A stretch of DNA of 64,000 nt from JBJSXJ01 sp044235425 (GCA_044235425.1 JBIIHW010000016.1:1-64000), one strand, 5' to 3'; positions 44,859 through 54,547 are shown, numbered from the stretch's first letter. Notes: generated by a model from the letters alone, not told the origin. Numbers and translations: made by a program.

Positions 44859-44963
44859 CGCGCCGAACCTGAGCAACGCAGCGGACAAGTTTCCTCTGCC
44901 GCTAGTCGCCCCCCCCACGATCCTTCGTTTTCAAACCGCCGCACGCACCTCCGGTTTAGTCCC

Positions 44964-46832
44964 ATGAAACCTCCCCGTACCGCCCAGTCGTGGGTCGTCA
45001 CGCTGCCGCTGACGCGACTCGCCCTGCTCATGCTTCTGCCCGTCCTCGGCGCCTGCAATCGCAGCGGCACGAAAACAGCCGAGACATCTTCGGGGGAGCA
45101 ATCAAGCGGCCAGAACAATCCGAACACCACCAACTCGAATCCGTTCGCCGCCAAACAACCGAACAAGAAATCATCGGCTGCGGAGAGCGGTCGACCGAAA
45201 AGCCCTGACAGCAACAACCCCCAGGCTGCTGCGTCGCCTCCGTCGGTGAGCTCCGTGCAGTTCACCCGCGTGGATCGCGATCTGATGCCCGAGTTCACCT
45301 ACCAGAACGGCGACACCGGTCGGCTGCTCATGGTGGAATCGATTGGTGGTGGAGTCGGTTGGCTCGACTTCGACGAAGATCACCGCCCCGATCTCTACTT
45401 CGTACAAGGCGGTAATCCAGCTTACAGCAGCACCGACAAACAGCCGCTCGATCGATTGTACCAGCAGCATCCCGACGGGCGTTTTATAGACGTGACGGAG
45501 ATGGCTGGCATCGCCGAGCCACGATATGGACAGGGGATCGCTGTCGCTGACTTTAATGACGACGGATTCGACGACCTTTACGTCACCAACGTGGGCCGTA
45601 ATACGCTCTATCAAAACCAAGGCGACGGCACCTTCGTTGATGTCACAATGGCGGCCGGCGTTGGCGATGAACGCTGGAGCTGTTCAGCTGCTTGGGGCGA
45701 CCTCGACGGCGACGGGGATCTCGACCTCTACGTCGGCAACTACTGCGATTACGATCCCCGTAAACCGCTCGACTGCAGCAAAGATGGCAAAGTCCACATC
45801 TGTCATCCTCGCGATGTGCCACCCGTCCCCGACGAATGCTACATCAATCAGGGCGATGGCACCTTCACCGCCGAGGCCAAACAGCGAGGGCTCTTCGGTG
45901 AAGGCAATCGCGCACTGGGCGTCGTCATCGCCGATTTCGATCGCGATGGAGATCAAGATATCTACGTCGCCAACGACACCACGGCCAATTTCTTGTTCAT
46001 CAATCAAGGGGCAGGGCAGTTCGTCGAGTCCGCCATTACCCTGGGCTGCGCCGTCGATCATAACGGCTCGCCCCAAGCGAGTATGGGCGTCGCCTGCGGT
46101 GATTTCGATCGCAACGGATTCCTCGACCTCTACTGCACGCACTTCCAATATGAGTCCAACACGCTCTATCAAAACTTTGGGGCCAGCGGCTTCGAGGATG
46201 TCACGGGCAAAATGGGGCTGCATTCACCCACCTATGCGATGCTCGGCTTCGGTACCGTCATGGTCGACTTCGATCAGAACGGGCAACAGGAACTGTTCGT
46301 CGCCAACGGACACATCGAACGCACCAAATTCCAGAACAAAATCGTGTACGAGATGGAACCACAACTGTTCTCCTTCGATGGCCAACGTTTTCACGAACAA
46401 AGCCGACAGTCGGGCGACTACTTTAAGAGCCAGTATCTGGGTCGCGGAGTGGCCACAGCCGACTGGGATGCCGATGGAGACATCGACCTCTGCGTGGTCC
46501 ACCAAAACCAGACCACCGCTCTCCTACGCAATGACTCCCAGCGCGGCCACTGGCTCCAACTGCGACTCGTCGGAAACCAATCCAATCGCCGCGCCGTGGG
46601 AACCGAAGTGATCCTGGAAGCGCCCTCCGGCACTTGGGTCCAGCAACTCGTCGGCGGTTCCAGTTTTGCCGCCAGTCACCAGCCTCTCATCCACTTCGGA
46701 CTCGGCCCCGAAACCACACTTACCCGACTCACCATCCGCTGGCCCAGCGGCAAACGTCAAGTGCTCGAGGCCCCCGCGATTCAGAACTTCCTCGACACCA
46801 TCACCACCCTCTCCGAGCCCGCCACTTTGTGA
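44964..46832 (+). CDS. CRTAC1/UnbV-type lipoprotein with FG-GAP repeats
   Basis: The 622-residue protein has a lipoprotein signal with lipobox VLGAC near residue 31 and a polar Asn/Ser/Lys linker. Repeated FG-GAP/VCBS units with calcium-type Asp loops follow (IAVADFNDDGFDDLYVTN, WGDLDGDGDLDLYVGN, VIADFDRDGDQDIYVAND), about six blades. The ASPIC/UnbV end (RAVGTEVILEAPSGTW, HFGLGPETTLTRLTIRWPSG) is complete. It would form a calcium-bound propeller on the outside of a membrane. CRTAC1-type proteins often sit with TPR-cytochromes in planctomycetes; the heptaheme-TPR gene converges with this one at 46.9 kb. Confidence 0.9.
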   Translation: MKPPRTAQSWVVTLPLTRLALLMLLPVLGACNRSGTKTAETSSGEQSSGQNNPNTTNSNPFAAKQPNKKSSAAESGRPKSPDSNNPQAAASPPSVSSVQFTRVDRDLMPEFTYQNGDTGRLLMVESIGGGVGWLDFDEDHRPDLYFVQGGNPAYSSTDKQPLDRLYQQHPDGRFIDVTEMAGIAEPRYGQGIAVADFNDDGFDDLYVTNVGRNTLYQNQGDGTFVDVTMAAGVGDERWSCSAAWGDLDGDGDLDLYVGNYCDYDPRKPLDCSKDGKVHICHPRDVPPVPDECYINQGDGTFTAEAKQRGLFGEGNRALGVVIADFDRDGDQDIYVANDTTANFLFINQGAGQFVESAITLGCAVDHNGSPQASMGVACGDFDRNGFLDLYCTHFQYESNTLYQNFGASGFEDVTGKMGLHSPTYAMLGFGTVMVDFDQNGQQELFVANGHIERTKFQNKIVYEMEPQLFSFDGQRFHEQSRQSGDYFKSQYLGRGVATADWDADGDIDLCVVHQNQTTALLRNDSQRGHWLQLRLVGNQSNRRAVGTEVILEAPSGTWVQQLVGGSSFAASHQPLIHFGLGPETTLTRLTIRWPSGKRQVLEAPAIQNFLDTITTLSEPATL

Positions 46833-46881
46833 CCCTCTCCGTGTCTCCGGGTGCAACCAATCCGCGTTCTCTTTTTCTCCC

Positions 46882-46946
46882 CATGTCGCGTGCCCATGTC
46901 GCGTGCCCATGTCGCGTGCCCATGTCGCGTCCCCATGTCGCATGCC
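46882..46946. repeat. Tandem array, five 13-bp units
   Basis: CATGTCGCGTGCC repeats at exactly 13-base steps from 46882, with single changes in the fourth and fifth units, and a partial sixth start. It fills the gap between two convergent genes and ends 12 bases before the stop of the cytochrome gene. The unit length is not a multiple of three, which fits its non-coding place. Confidence 0.93.
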
Positions 46947-46958
46947 CATGCGAACGCC

Positions 46959-48896
46959 TCAAGACCGCCCCGCTGGCCGCACCTTGAGCGCTTGATTGGT
47001 GCGTTCCAGCAGCTGCTGCTGCTCGGCCCGTAACTCCGCTTTACCCAGCCGACCGTAAACATCCACCAGCCATTCGCGGACCTGCGTCAGGGTCGGATCG
47101 ATTTCCAGTGCTCGCACGGCAGCTGCAACGCCCTCTTCCAGGCGTCCAAGGTTCCCCAACACATAGGCCCGTCGTCCTTGATAGATCGATGAGTGCGGGT
47201 TGATTTCGAGTGCTCGATCGAAGTACTTAAGCGCTTCTTTCCAATTCTTATCCTCTTGATAGAGATCGGCCATGCGCGCCAGAATCGGCTCTGCATTGGG
47301 ATGCACACGTAGCGCCTCACTCCAACTTTTCACGCTGAGCGCTCGCTGATCCATGATCTGAAAGGCTTGTCCGAGCGAGCCGAGTGCGGCTTGGTCGTAG
47401 CCGAGCAGATTCGCGATCGAATCAATGTCATCTTCGGGCAACCAGCGGGGCACTAGCAGATCATGCACGCGCGCGGCCTGCACGTTGTCGCGCCGCCGTT
47501 CCGCTCGTTCCAGTAACATGATCGCTCGAGCCCGGCGAACTTCACGTGCCGCCAACCGATCCTCGGCGCCGTCAAACAGCTTCAATTCATCCCAGGGAAC
47601 CTCAGCCTGGGGCGGGGGAGTTTGATCGGGCTTTTTCATCACGCGATGGTCGGTGAGGGACGTATGAGCGACATCCTTCGTTTCCAACTTGGGCATGTGG
47701 CAATGGACGCAGGAGCCTTGAGCGGGCGCCGCCGATTGCTCGACAACAGGCAAAGAACAGCCTCGATCCGTATGACATTCCAGACAGCGGCTGCGATAGT
47801 AATCCGCTCGACTCTCCGCCGCCGGTGACTCGTGCGGATCGTGACAGGAAATGCAGCCCAGTTTCCCCGCCGACTTCTGGAAACAGGCACTGGAACGCAT
47901 CTGCTCAACCTGACTCACCGGCCGAGTTTGTCCGCGCTCATCGACCCGCTCGCCTTCGACCATGATGAGCAGGCAATCCTCGAGCGGCTCACCGGGGCGG
48001 AAATCAAAGAAGCCGCGGCCATACCGCGTTAGGGTGCGTTCACCCTGCAAATGACATTGATTGCAAACCGCCTCCCGCAGCCGCGGCTCTAAGCGACCGG
48101 GATTCACAATGGTGTCATCCCGACCCGTCTTCCTGGAGGCTTGCTGGTGAGCTACATGCGCTTCGCCCGGCCCATGACAGCGTTCGCAGCCGATCGACAA
48201 TTCCGCAAACGGTTCCGCCGCGAAGCGATCACTGCCATCCTCCAACAGATTCACTCGCCCCACGTGACAGTACAAACAGCTCGCATCCACGCGCCGTTCA
48301 AATCGTTGATGGAACTCGGGACGATACCCCGGCGACAACCCCCACGTTTCGCCAGCCGTAAACCAGCCAATCGACGACTGCCACAAATGGCCCTCCTTCT
48401 CGATCAAATACGACCGGCCATGCTGTCCGGAGCCGAGTGCATAACGAATCGGTACCCGTTGGTCATAGATCGTTTGCCCCGCCTCATCCACCATGCGTTC
48501 ATGATGATAAACCTGATCTCCGTCTCGCTCGACGCGATACCGTCGTGGCCCCGGCGGTGCGAACTCCGTGTCCTCATAATTCTCGATCGGCTCTGCGTCG
48601 GTCACGCGAGCAAACGACCGTCCCATGGGATGTCGAGCGAACTTGGCGGCGATTTCCGCATGGCATTCCGCGCAGGTTGCACTGCCCGTAAAACCCTGAC
48701 TCACCTTCGCAGGCAACTCAAACCAATCCTCCTCACGCTCTTTCAGCCGCTTCTCTTCTTGCTGCCGCAGGACCTGCCGAGTGTGTCGCCAACGGTCGAT
48801 GAAGCCCCAGCCTAAAGCTGCAATCACCAGGAAAAACAAGCCCGCCAAGATCAACTGACGGCGACGAAGATGCTGAGCGTCCAAGGTAAGTTCCAC
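46959..48896 (-). CDS. Membrane-anchored heptaheme cytochrome c with C-terminal TPRs
   Basis: I start at GTG 48896 (645 residues), as an ATG at 49001 would overlap the divergent gene; neither has a clear ribosome site. An N-terminal helix (LILAGLFFLVIAALGWGF) anchors it. Seven CxxCH heme motifs follow: CAECH, CLYCH, CERCH, CNQCH, CISCH, CLECH and CVHCH, with CHGPGEAH and CISCHDPH as in cytochrome c554/NrfA-like multiheme proteins. The last 200 residues are TPRs (ALKYFDRALEINPHSSIYQG). It probably handles periplasmic electron transfer, with TPRs for partner binding. Its convergent neighbour is the CRTAC1 lipoprotein. Confidence 0.88.
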   Translation of the reverse strand: MELTLDAQHLRRRQLILAGLFFLVIAALGWGFIDRWRHTRQVLRQQEEKRLKEREEDWFELPAKVSQGFTGSATCAECHAEIAAKFARHPMGRSFARVTDAEPIENYEDTEFAPPGPRRYRVERDGDQVYHHERMVDEAGQTIYDQRVPIRYALGSGQHGRSYLIEKEGHLWQSSIGWFTAGETWGLSPGYRPEFHQRFERRVDASCLYCHVGRVNLLEDGSDRFAAEPFAELSIGCERCHGPGEAHVAHQQASRKTGRDDTIVNPGRLEPRLREAVCNQCHLQGERTLTRYGRGFFDFRPGEPLEDCLLIMVEGERVDERGQTRPVSQVEQMRSSACFQKSAGKLGCISCHDPHESPAAESRADYYRSRCLECHTDRGCSLPVVEQSAAPAQGSCVHCHMPKLETKDVAHTSLTDHRVMKKPDQTPPPQAEVPWDELKLFDGAEDRLAAREVRRARAIMLLERAERRRDNVQAARVHDLLVPRWLPEDDIDSIANLLGYDQAALGSLGQAFQIMDQRALSVKSWSEALRVHPNAEPILARMADLYQEDKNWKEALKYFDRALEINPHSSIYQGRRAYVLGNLGRLEEGVAAAVRALEIDPTLTQVREWLVDVYGRLGKAELRAEQQQLLERTNQALKVRPAGRS

Positions 48897-48999
48897 GTTA
48901 TCGGTGAAAAGTCGAACAAATCGCCACGTACCACTATTTTCTCTTTTCGGCCTCCCAGCACTATACTCAACAACGTCTCCTCTGACTTCCCGTAGCCCC

Positions 49000-50190
49000 A
49001 TGCGACGCCGTATGTTTGAACGCCTGCAATCTTTGCTGACGACCCGCTGGCTTTCGGAAAGCGAGTTTCAGCGGCAATTCTCGGAACTCATTCGCCGCCA
49101 GTCGGTACCCGAGTTTTGGCTGCTCGGCAAAACCGGTAGCGGCAAAAGTTCCGTGATCCGATTTCTGACCGGCGCCGAGCAGGCGGAGGTGGGGAACGGC
49201 TTTCGCCCCCAAACTCGTCACTCGCAAACGTTCGATTTCCCGTCCCCAGACGCGCCGCTTTTGCGGTTCATCGACACGCGCGGGCTGGGGGAAAGCGGTT
49301 ATGACGCGGCCGCCGAAGTAGCTGCCTTCAGCGCCCGCTCCCACGTCGTCATCGTCACCGCTCGACTCCTCGATCAAGCGCTGGGAGAACTACTCGAGAC
49401 CTTGCGTGCGGTGCGTACCGATCGGCCATCTCGTCCCGTACTCTTGGCCATTACCTGTTTGCATGAAGCGTATCCACGTCAGCCACATCCTCAGCCTGAT
49501 CCATTCGTCGACGGCTCTTGGTCGATGGTCGCGCCCGACACGGTGCGCCGCGCCTACGCCACTCAAGTCGAACGCTTTGCCGATCTGGTCGACCGTATCG
49601 TACCGATCGATTTCACGCTGCCCGAAGATGACCTCAACCCCACCGACTTGGGCGGCCAGCGATTACACGCCGCGCTGGTGGAACTGCTACCCGCGGCCTA
49701 TCGACAAACGCTCCTTATCTTGAACGATGCCCGCCGCGACCTTAGCGATCTGCGAATGCGACGAGCGGCCCCTTACATTGCCGGTTACAGCTTAGCAGCG
49801 GCCAGCGCCGCGGCGGTCCCCGTTCCCTGGATCGATCTGCCGCTCGTGCTGGGAATTCAATCGCATCTGCTCCTGCAACTGGCTCGGTTGTATGGACAAC
49901 CGGCTAGTGCCACGCAGTTGTGGAAGATCGCCGGACCAATCGCCGGCAGCCTGCTCACACGCTTCGCCGCACGAGAAATCTTGAAGTCCATTCCGCTGCT
50001 CGGCATGGCCGCCAACGCGACACTTGCATACGCCTACACCTTCGGACTGGGACGACTTAGCTGCTGGTATTTCGATCGCGTGCACGAAGGTCACTTACCG
50101 ACCGCCGACGAGGTAAAGCAGGTCTGGGAACAAGAAATCGCGGCCGCTTCGCGACGCTGGCAATCGTCCCAGCAGGAAACGACCGCATGA
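49000..50190 (+). CDS. Membrane-associated GTPase with DUF697-like C-terminus
   Basis: The 396-residue protein starts at ATG 49000, opposite the cytochrome gene. It has a P-loop GKTGSGKSS at residues 43-51 and switch II DTRGLGES at 92-99; the base-recognition motif is degenerate (LAITCLHEAY where NKxD is expected). The C-terminal part is helical with hydrophobic stretches (AAPYIAGYSLAAASAAAVPV, AANATLAYAYTFGLGRLSCW), as in DUF697/YcjF-type GTPases that associate with membranes. It overlaps the next GTPase gene by four bases (ATGA), so the two products are made together. Nucleotide preference is uncertain because of the missing NKxD. Confidence 0.82.
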   Translation: MRRRMFERLQSLLTTRWLSESEFQRQFSELIRRQSVPEFWLLGKTGSGKSSVIRFLTGAEQAEVGNGFRPQTRHSQTFDFPSPDAPLLRFIDTRGLGESGYDAAAEVAAFSARSHVVIVTARLLDQALGELLETLRAVRTDRPSRPVLLAITCLHEAYPRQPHPQPDPFVDGSWSMVAPDTVRRAYATQVERFADLVDRIVPIDFTLPEDDLNPTDLGGQRLHAALVELLPAAYRQTLLILNDARRDLSDLRMRRAAPYIAGYSLAAASAAAVPVPWIDLPLVLGIQSHLLLQLARLYGQPASATQLWKIAGPIAGSLLTRFAAREILKSIPLLGMAANATLAYAYTFGLGRLSCWYFDRVHEGHLPTADEVKQVWEQEIAAASRRWQSSQQETTA

Positions 50191-51797
50191 AGCGCTGGCA
50201 AATCATCACTCTCGTTCTGCTTGTCGTCGTCCCAGCGGCCATTTTCCTGGTCGCAGCGATCATCGCCCTCGGCAAGCTCGGCTGGCTGTCCTACATCTTC
50301 TGGTTGCTGCCGGTGACGTGGAGCGGTGCGTATCTGCTCGCACGCCGCTGGCGACAGGATTGGTCCGAACCGCCACCGCTCGCCGCCGCTCCCCACTGGA
50401 CCGCTCGCGATGAGGCGGCCTGGAAACTGGTCGAGTCAAGCGTGGGGACAGCCCCCACCGCAGGCCCTGAACATTTCCTCGATCCCCACTTCTATCTGCA
50501 AGCCGCACAGCAGCTCGCACGCGATTTGGCGAATCACTATCACGGTCCCAGCGCCGCCGATCCCCTCGGCCCACTCACCGTCCCCGAAGTGCTCGCTGCC
50601 GCCGAGCTCGCCTTGCATGACTCGGGAGACTGGTTGAGACGCTACGTACCGGGTAGCCATCTGCTGCGAATCGATCACTGGCGCCTGCTCGCTCGAGCAC
50701 CACAGTGGGCCACCTGGGCCAGTCGTTTGTGGCGCGCCGGTTCCCTCATCGTCGATCCCACCTCCTTCCTCCGCCAACTAGCTTCCAGCTTCACGATCGA
50801 CTCCACCACTCGTGAACTGAAAGCAGGGCTCTTACAAGCTTTTTACTGCGTCTTCTTACAGCGCGTCGGTTATTACCTTATTGAACTCAACAGCGGTCGC
50901 TTGAAGCTCGGTGCCGACCGCTACCGGCAACAACTCGGTAGTTTTCCGTCCGCCAGCCCCTCCGGCCAGTCCAGCCCCGACGCCGCTTCAGCTTCCGCTG
51001 GCCAGACAGCGACCACAGCGACCACAGCGCCCACAGCGACCACAGCGACCACAGCGACCACGGAGCCGCTGGTGATTGCCGTTGTGGGGCAGGTGAGTGC
51101 GGGGAAGTCGAGTGTCATCAATGCACTGCTCGGAGCGCAGCGTGCCGCCGCAGACATTCTCCCGACGACGCTACGAGCTCAGCGTTACCGACTGGTGTTG
51201 CCATCGAGTCGGCAGCCGCTGGAACTGCTCGACACGCCCGGTTACGGGGAACAGCCGGCCGACGACGAGGTGCTTCTGCAACTGGCTCAACAAAGTGACC
51301 TGGTGCTACTAGTGATGAACGCCAGTCATCCAGCTCGCGACCTCGATGTCCGTTTTGTCACTCGTTGGCGCGATTCCTGGCAAACCCAGCCGCAGCGCAA
51401 GCCGCCGCCACTCATCGGAGTCCTCACGCACATCGACCGCTTGCGACCGGTCGCAGAATGGTCCCCCCCCTACGAACTCACCGCCCATCCTGGACAGCCA
51501 GAAGATCGTCCCAAAGCGGAATCGATTCGAGCAGCTCTGTCCTATAACGCATCGCTTTTTCAGCCGCCCTTGGTGACCGTCGTGCCGGTCTACACCGCCA
51601 CGGAAGGCGTGGGCACCTATGGCATCGACGAATATTTATTGCCCGCGATGGTAGGGCAATTACCGGAATCTCGCGCCGCGGCGCTGCTGCGGCTCCTACA
51701 CCAGGAATGGGAAGAAACGCGCCTCCGCCGCACGCTGACCCAAATGAAAAACGCAGCCGCCGCCCTCCTGCTGAGATACCAATCAAGTACCAAGTGA
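50187..51797 (+). CDS. Membrane-anchored Era/dynamin-like GTPase
   Basis: The 536-residue protein begins with two transmembrane segments (IITLVLLVVVPAAIFLVAAI and GWLSYIFWLLPVTWSGAYLL), then a helical region to about 270, a 9-bp-unit repeat linker, and a GTPase domain. G1 is VVGQVSAGKSSVINALLG near residue 300, G3 is LLDTPGYGEQ, and G4 is GVLTHIDRL (THxD in place of NKxD). Placement of the G domain after membrane helices and a long linker is unusual. It shares an ATGA with the upstream GTPase gene, suggesting a heteromeric pair. Similar coupled GTPases (YcjX-YcjF-like) act in envelope stress, but no link is shown here. Confidence 0.82.
   Translation: MKRWQIITLVLLVVVPAAIFLVAAIIALGKLGWLSYIFWLLPVTWSGAYLLARRWRQDWSEPPPLAAAPHWTARDEAAWKLVESSVGTAPTAGPEHFLDPHFYLQAAQQLARDLANHYHGPSAADPLGPLTVPEVLAAAELALHDSGDWLRRYVPGSHLLRIDHWRLLARAPQWATWASRLWRAGSLIVDPTSFLRQLASSFTIDSTTRELKAGLLQAFYCVFLQRVGYYLIELNSGRLKLGADRYRQQLGSFPSASPSGQSSPDAASASAGQTATTATTAPTATTATTATTEPLVIAVVGQVSAGKSSVINALLGAQRAAADILPTTLRAQRYRLVLPSSRQPLELLDTPGYGEQPADDEVLLQLAQQSDLVLLVMNASHPARDLDVRFVTRWRDSWQTQPQRKPPPLIGVLTHIDRLRPVAEWSPPYELTAHPGQPEDRPKAESIRAALSYNASLFQPPLVTVVPVYTATEGVGTYGIDEYLLPAMVGQLPESRAAALLRLLHQEWEETRLRRTLTQMKNAAAALLLRYQSSTK
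51009..51062. repeat. In-frame tandem array, six 9-bp units
   Basis: GCGACCACA repeats six times with one inner change (GCGCCCACA), coding for an Ala-Thr-Thr type linker just before the GTPase P-loop. Unit length keeps the frame. Confidence 0.9.
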
Positions 51798-52105
51798 AAC
51801 CCCACCCCGCGGGTGTTCTCGCAAGGTCCAGCCTATCGATATCCTGAACTTCTGGATCCTGAACTTCTGGATCCTGAACTTCTGGATCCTGAACTCCTGG
51901 ATCCTGAACTCCTGGATCCTGAACTCCTGGATCCCGAACTCCTGGTAGGGCTTGCTATTGATGGACCGCGTGGAGAACGGGGAGCGTCGGCCGAGTTCCG
52001 CCGGACAAGTTGTCTACATTTTCCGACCGTCGCTCGCTACAATACCGCTCTCAGCGGGTTTCACTGGAAACTTGCGGTCGCGTTTTATTTGGAGCTTTGC
52101 TCACC
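51798..52105. other. Intergenic region with tandem array
   Basis: About 300 bases between the GTPase pair and the next gene. It holds the 15-bp array listed separately, and GGAG eleven bases before the next start. A frame through the array is open but reads PELLD repeats without protein context and is rejected. Confidence 0.6.
51841..51945. repeat. Tandem array, seven 15-bp units
   Basis: ATCCTGAACTTCTGG repeats seven times; the first three units have TTC, the next four CTC, and the last ATCCC. The block-wise change again shows unit duplication spreading a variant. Every junction makes GGATCC. Confidence 0.95.
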
Positions 52106-53302
52106 ATGACAAATCGTACTCCTCGTTGGTTCGGGCAAGGGACGGCCTGTTGTCTGTGCCTGCTGGTTGTCTCTGGTTTTGCTACCACGGTCGCCGCCGC
52201 CGACAAACTTGATGTGCCGGCATTGGTCGCCGTGATTCGCAGCGTGAAGCCGATGGGAACGGGACACAAGGCGGCCGCCGATGCCATGCGGTCACTCGCC
52301 GAAGCCGATGCGACGCATGTGACAACCGTCCTGGCTGGCATGGATGGCGCTGACCTCCTGGTATCGAACTGGCTGCGGGGCGTCGTCGAGGGCATGGTGC
52401 AGCGGCACCTGGCGGCCGGCAAGAAGCTCCCCATCGCCGACCTCGAAAAATTCCTCGCCGAAACACAGCACGCGCCTCGAGCTCGACGTGTCGCCTACGA
52501 GACGATCGCCCGCGTCGACGCACAAGCCGAAGCTCGCTTGATCCCAGGACTCATCAACGACCCGAGCCTGGAATTGCGGCGTGACGCCGTGTCGCTCGCC
52601 ATGAAAGCCGCCGCCGAACAAACCGCGGAGGGGCCACGAAAGGCGGCTTACAACCGAGTGTTGTCCCACGCCCGTGATCTTGATCAAGTCAAGGAGATCG
52701 CTGCGGAGCTGAAGAAGCTGGGGGAGACCGCAGACCTCGCAACTCACTTTGGCTTCATCACTTCCTGGAAACTCGTCGCTCCGTTTAACAACGTGGGAGG
52801 CAAAGGTTTCAACGTCGCTTATCCTCCCGAGTCCGGTGTGGATCTCAAGGCGACCTATGAGGGGAAAGATGCCAAGATTGGGTGGATCGAGCATACGACC
52901 ACCGACGAAATGGGGCTGGTCGATCTCAATAAAACGCTCGACAAATTCAAAGGGGCGATCGCCTACGCCTACACCGAGTTTCAGTCTGAACAGGAACGCG
53001 AGATTGAGATTCGAATTGGCTCGGACTGCGCCACCAAAATCTGGCTCAACGGGCAGCTCATCGCCAGCAACGAGATTTACCATGCCAACATGGTGTTCGA
53101 TCAGTACCTGGGCCGCGGCAAACTGAAGGCCGGAAAAAATCAGATTTTGGTGAAGGTCGCGCAGAACGAGCAGACCGAGGCATGGGCACAAGACTGGAAG
53201 TTTCAGCTGCGAGTTTGCGATTCGATTGGTACCGCCGTCTTGTCGCAAGATCGCCGCGGAGCGCGTACGGCAAGTTTGTCACTCCCCATTCCCCGTCCAT
53301 AA
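52106..53302 (+). CDS. Exported helical-repeat and beta-sandwich protein of unknown function
   Basis: From the ATG at 52106 the protein has 398 residues with a signal peptide (CLCLLVVSGFATTVAAADKL). Residues about 30-210 are helical and HEAT-like (ARRVAYETIARVDAQAEARL, SLELRRDAVSLAMKAAAEQT). The rest looks like a beta-sandwich (EIEIRIGSDCATKIWLNGQL, KLKAGKNQILVKVAQNE), similar to the jelly-roll domains added to planctomycete exported proteins. It precedes a PQQ-propeller gene by 21 bases on the same strand, so the two are probably cotranscribed. No known enzyme signature. Confidence 0.75.
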   Translation: MTNRTPRWFGQGTACCLCLLVVSGFATTVAAADKLDVPALVAVIRSVKPMGTGHKAAADAMRSLAEADATHVTTVLAGMDGADLLVSNWLRGVVEGMVQRHLAAGKKLPIADLEKFLAETQHAPRARRVAYETIARVDAQAEARLIPGLINDPSLELRRDAVSLAMKAAAEQTAEGPRKAAYNRVLSHARDLDQVKEIAAELKKLGETADLATHFGFITSWKLVAPFNNVGGKGFNVAYPPESGVDLKATYEGKDAKIGWIEHTTTDEMGLVDLNKTLDKFKGAIAYAYTEFQSEQEREIEIRIGSDCATKIWLNGQLIASNEIYHANMVFDQYLGRGKLKAGKNQILVKVAQNEQTEAWAQDWKFQLRVCDSIGTAVLSQDRRGARTASLSLPIPRP

Positions 53303-53323
53303 CCCCGCATCACGAGTATTCCC

Positions 53324-54535
53324 ATGAAACGATTCTTTGGCCTGCTGCTGATTCCTAGTTTGTGCTTGGCAAGCTTCGGGGCGGACTGGGCGCAGTTCCG
53401 GGGTCCGGGCGGCGCCAGTTATGCTCCCCAGGTAAAATTGCCTACCAGCTGGAAAGACGGAGAGAATGTCGCTTGGAAAGTGCCGCTTCCCGGACGTGGA
53501 CCGGCAAGCCCCATCGTGGTCGGTAAGCAGGTGATCGTCACCTGTTCCGCCGGCCCGATTCAGGATCGACTGTTTGTGGTGAGCTACGATGCCGCCACCG
53601 GTCAGCAGCAGTGGCAGCGCCAGTTCTGGGCGACGGGCCGCACCTACTCGCATCCCGATAGCGCCAATGCCGCTCCGACTCCCACAAGTGACGGCCAGCG
53701 CATCTACGCTTTCTTTTCGTCGAACGACCTGATCTGCCTGGACCTCGCCGGGAATCTGCTCTGGTACCGCGGACTGGCATACGACTATCCGAAGGCGGGT
53801 AATGATGTCGGTATGTCATCGTCACCCGTCGTGGTCGGTGACACCGTGGTTGTACAAGTCGAAAACTTTGGCGACTCGTTCGCCGCCGGACTCGACGCCG
53901 CCACCGGAGAAACGCGCTGGCGTTTGCCGCGCAAAGCTTCCTCCAACTGGGCCTCGCCCGCCGTACTGAAACAACCCGGTGGTCGAGAACTCGTGCTGCT
54001 GCAATCGGCTGGCATTCTTACCGCCCATGAGCCGCGGACGGGTGATCAAGTGTGGCAATACGAAGCCCCCTGTCAAACCATTCCGTCGGTCGCGGCCGTG
54101 GACGGTCGAGTTTACATACCGACCAATGGGATCACCGCCCTCGATGTGGGCGACTCGAGCGCGCCGCAGCAAGCGTGGCATGTCGATAAACTCACCGCTT
54201 CCGGCGCCAGCCCGATGATTGCTGATGGTCGAGTCTACACGCTCAACAACGTGGGAGTACTCGTCTCGGTGGATGCGAAAACGGGTAAGGATCTGCAGCA
54301 GATGCGGATCGGTGGTCGCTACTGGGCGACGCCAGTCATCGCCGGTCAACACATGTACTGCATTGATCAGGATGGTAAAGCTCGCATCCTCAAACTGGCC
54401 GATGGCAAAGCGGAATTGGTTGGCGAAGCGGAGTTTGGCGAGAAGATTCAAGGATCTCCCGCTGTCGCTGATCAGGCGTTGTTTGTCCGTAGTGACAAGC
54501 ATCTGTGGAAAATATCTTCGTCCGCCAGTAAGTAG
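53324..54535 (+). CDS. Exported PQQ-like beta-propeller protein
   Basis: The 403-residue protein has a short signal peptide (FFGLLLIPSLCLASFGA), then the ADWAQFRGPGGASYAPQ entry and propeller blades such as LFVVSYDAATGQQQWQRQFW, AAGLDAATGETRWRLPRK and LVSVDAKTGKDLQQMRIG. It lacks the residues expected for a PQQ-dependent dehydrogenase, so a BamB-like or scaffold role is likely. It lies 12 bases before aroA, in the same direction, and a similar propeller gene follows aroA. Confidence 0.85.
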   Translation: MKRFFGLLLIPSLCLASFGADWAQFRGPGGASYAPQVKLPTSWKDGENVAWKVPLPGRGPASPIVVGKQVIVTCSAGPIQDRLFVVSYDAATGQQQWQRQFWATGRTYSHPDSANAAPTPTSDGQRIYAFFSSNDLICLDLAGNLLWYRGLAYDYPKAGNDVGMSSSPVVVGDTVVVQVENFGDSFAAGLDAATGETRWRLPRKASSNWASPAVLKQPGGRELVLLQSAGILTAHEPRTGDQVWQYEAPCQTIPSVAAVDGRVYIPTNGITALDVGDSSAPQQAWHVDKLTASGASPMIADGRVYTLNNVGVLVSVDAKTGKDLQQMRIGGRYWATPVIAGQHMYCIDQDGKARILKLADGKAELVGEAEFGEKIQGSPAVADQALFVRSDKHLWKISSSASK

Positions 54536-54547
54536 TGCGAGTGTGGC

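Noticed and set aside
51813..52109. Plus-strand frame with PELLD repeats
   Set aside because: The repeat keeps the frame open because its unit is 15 bp; no ribosome site or protein context.
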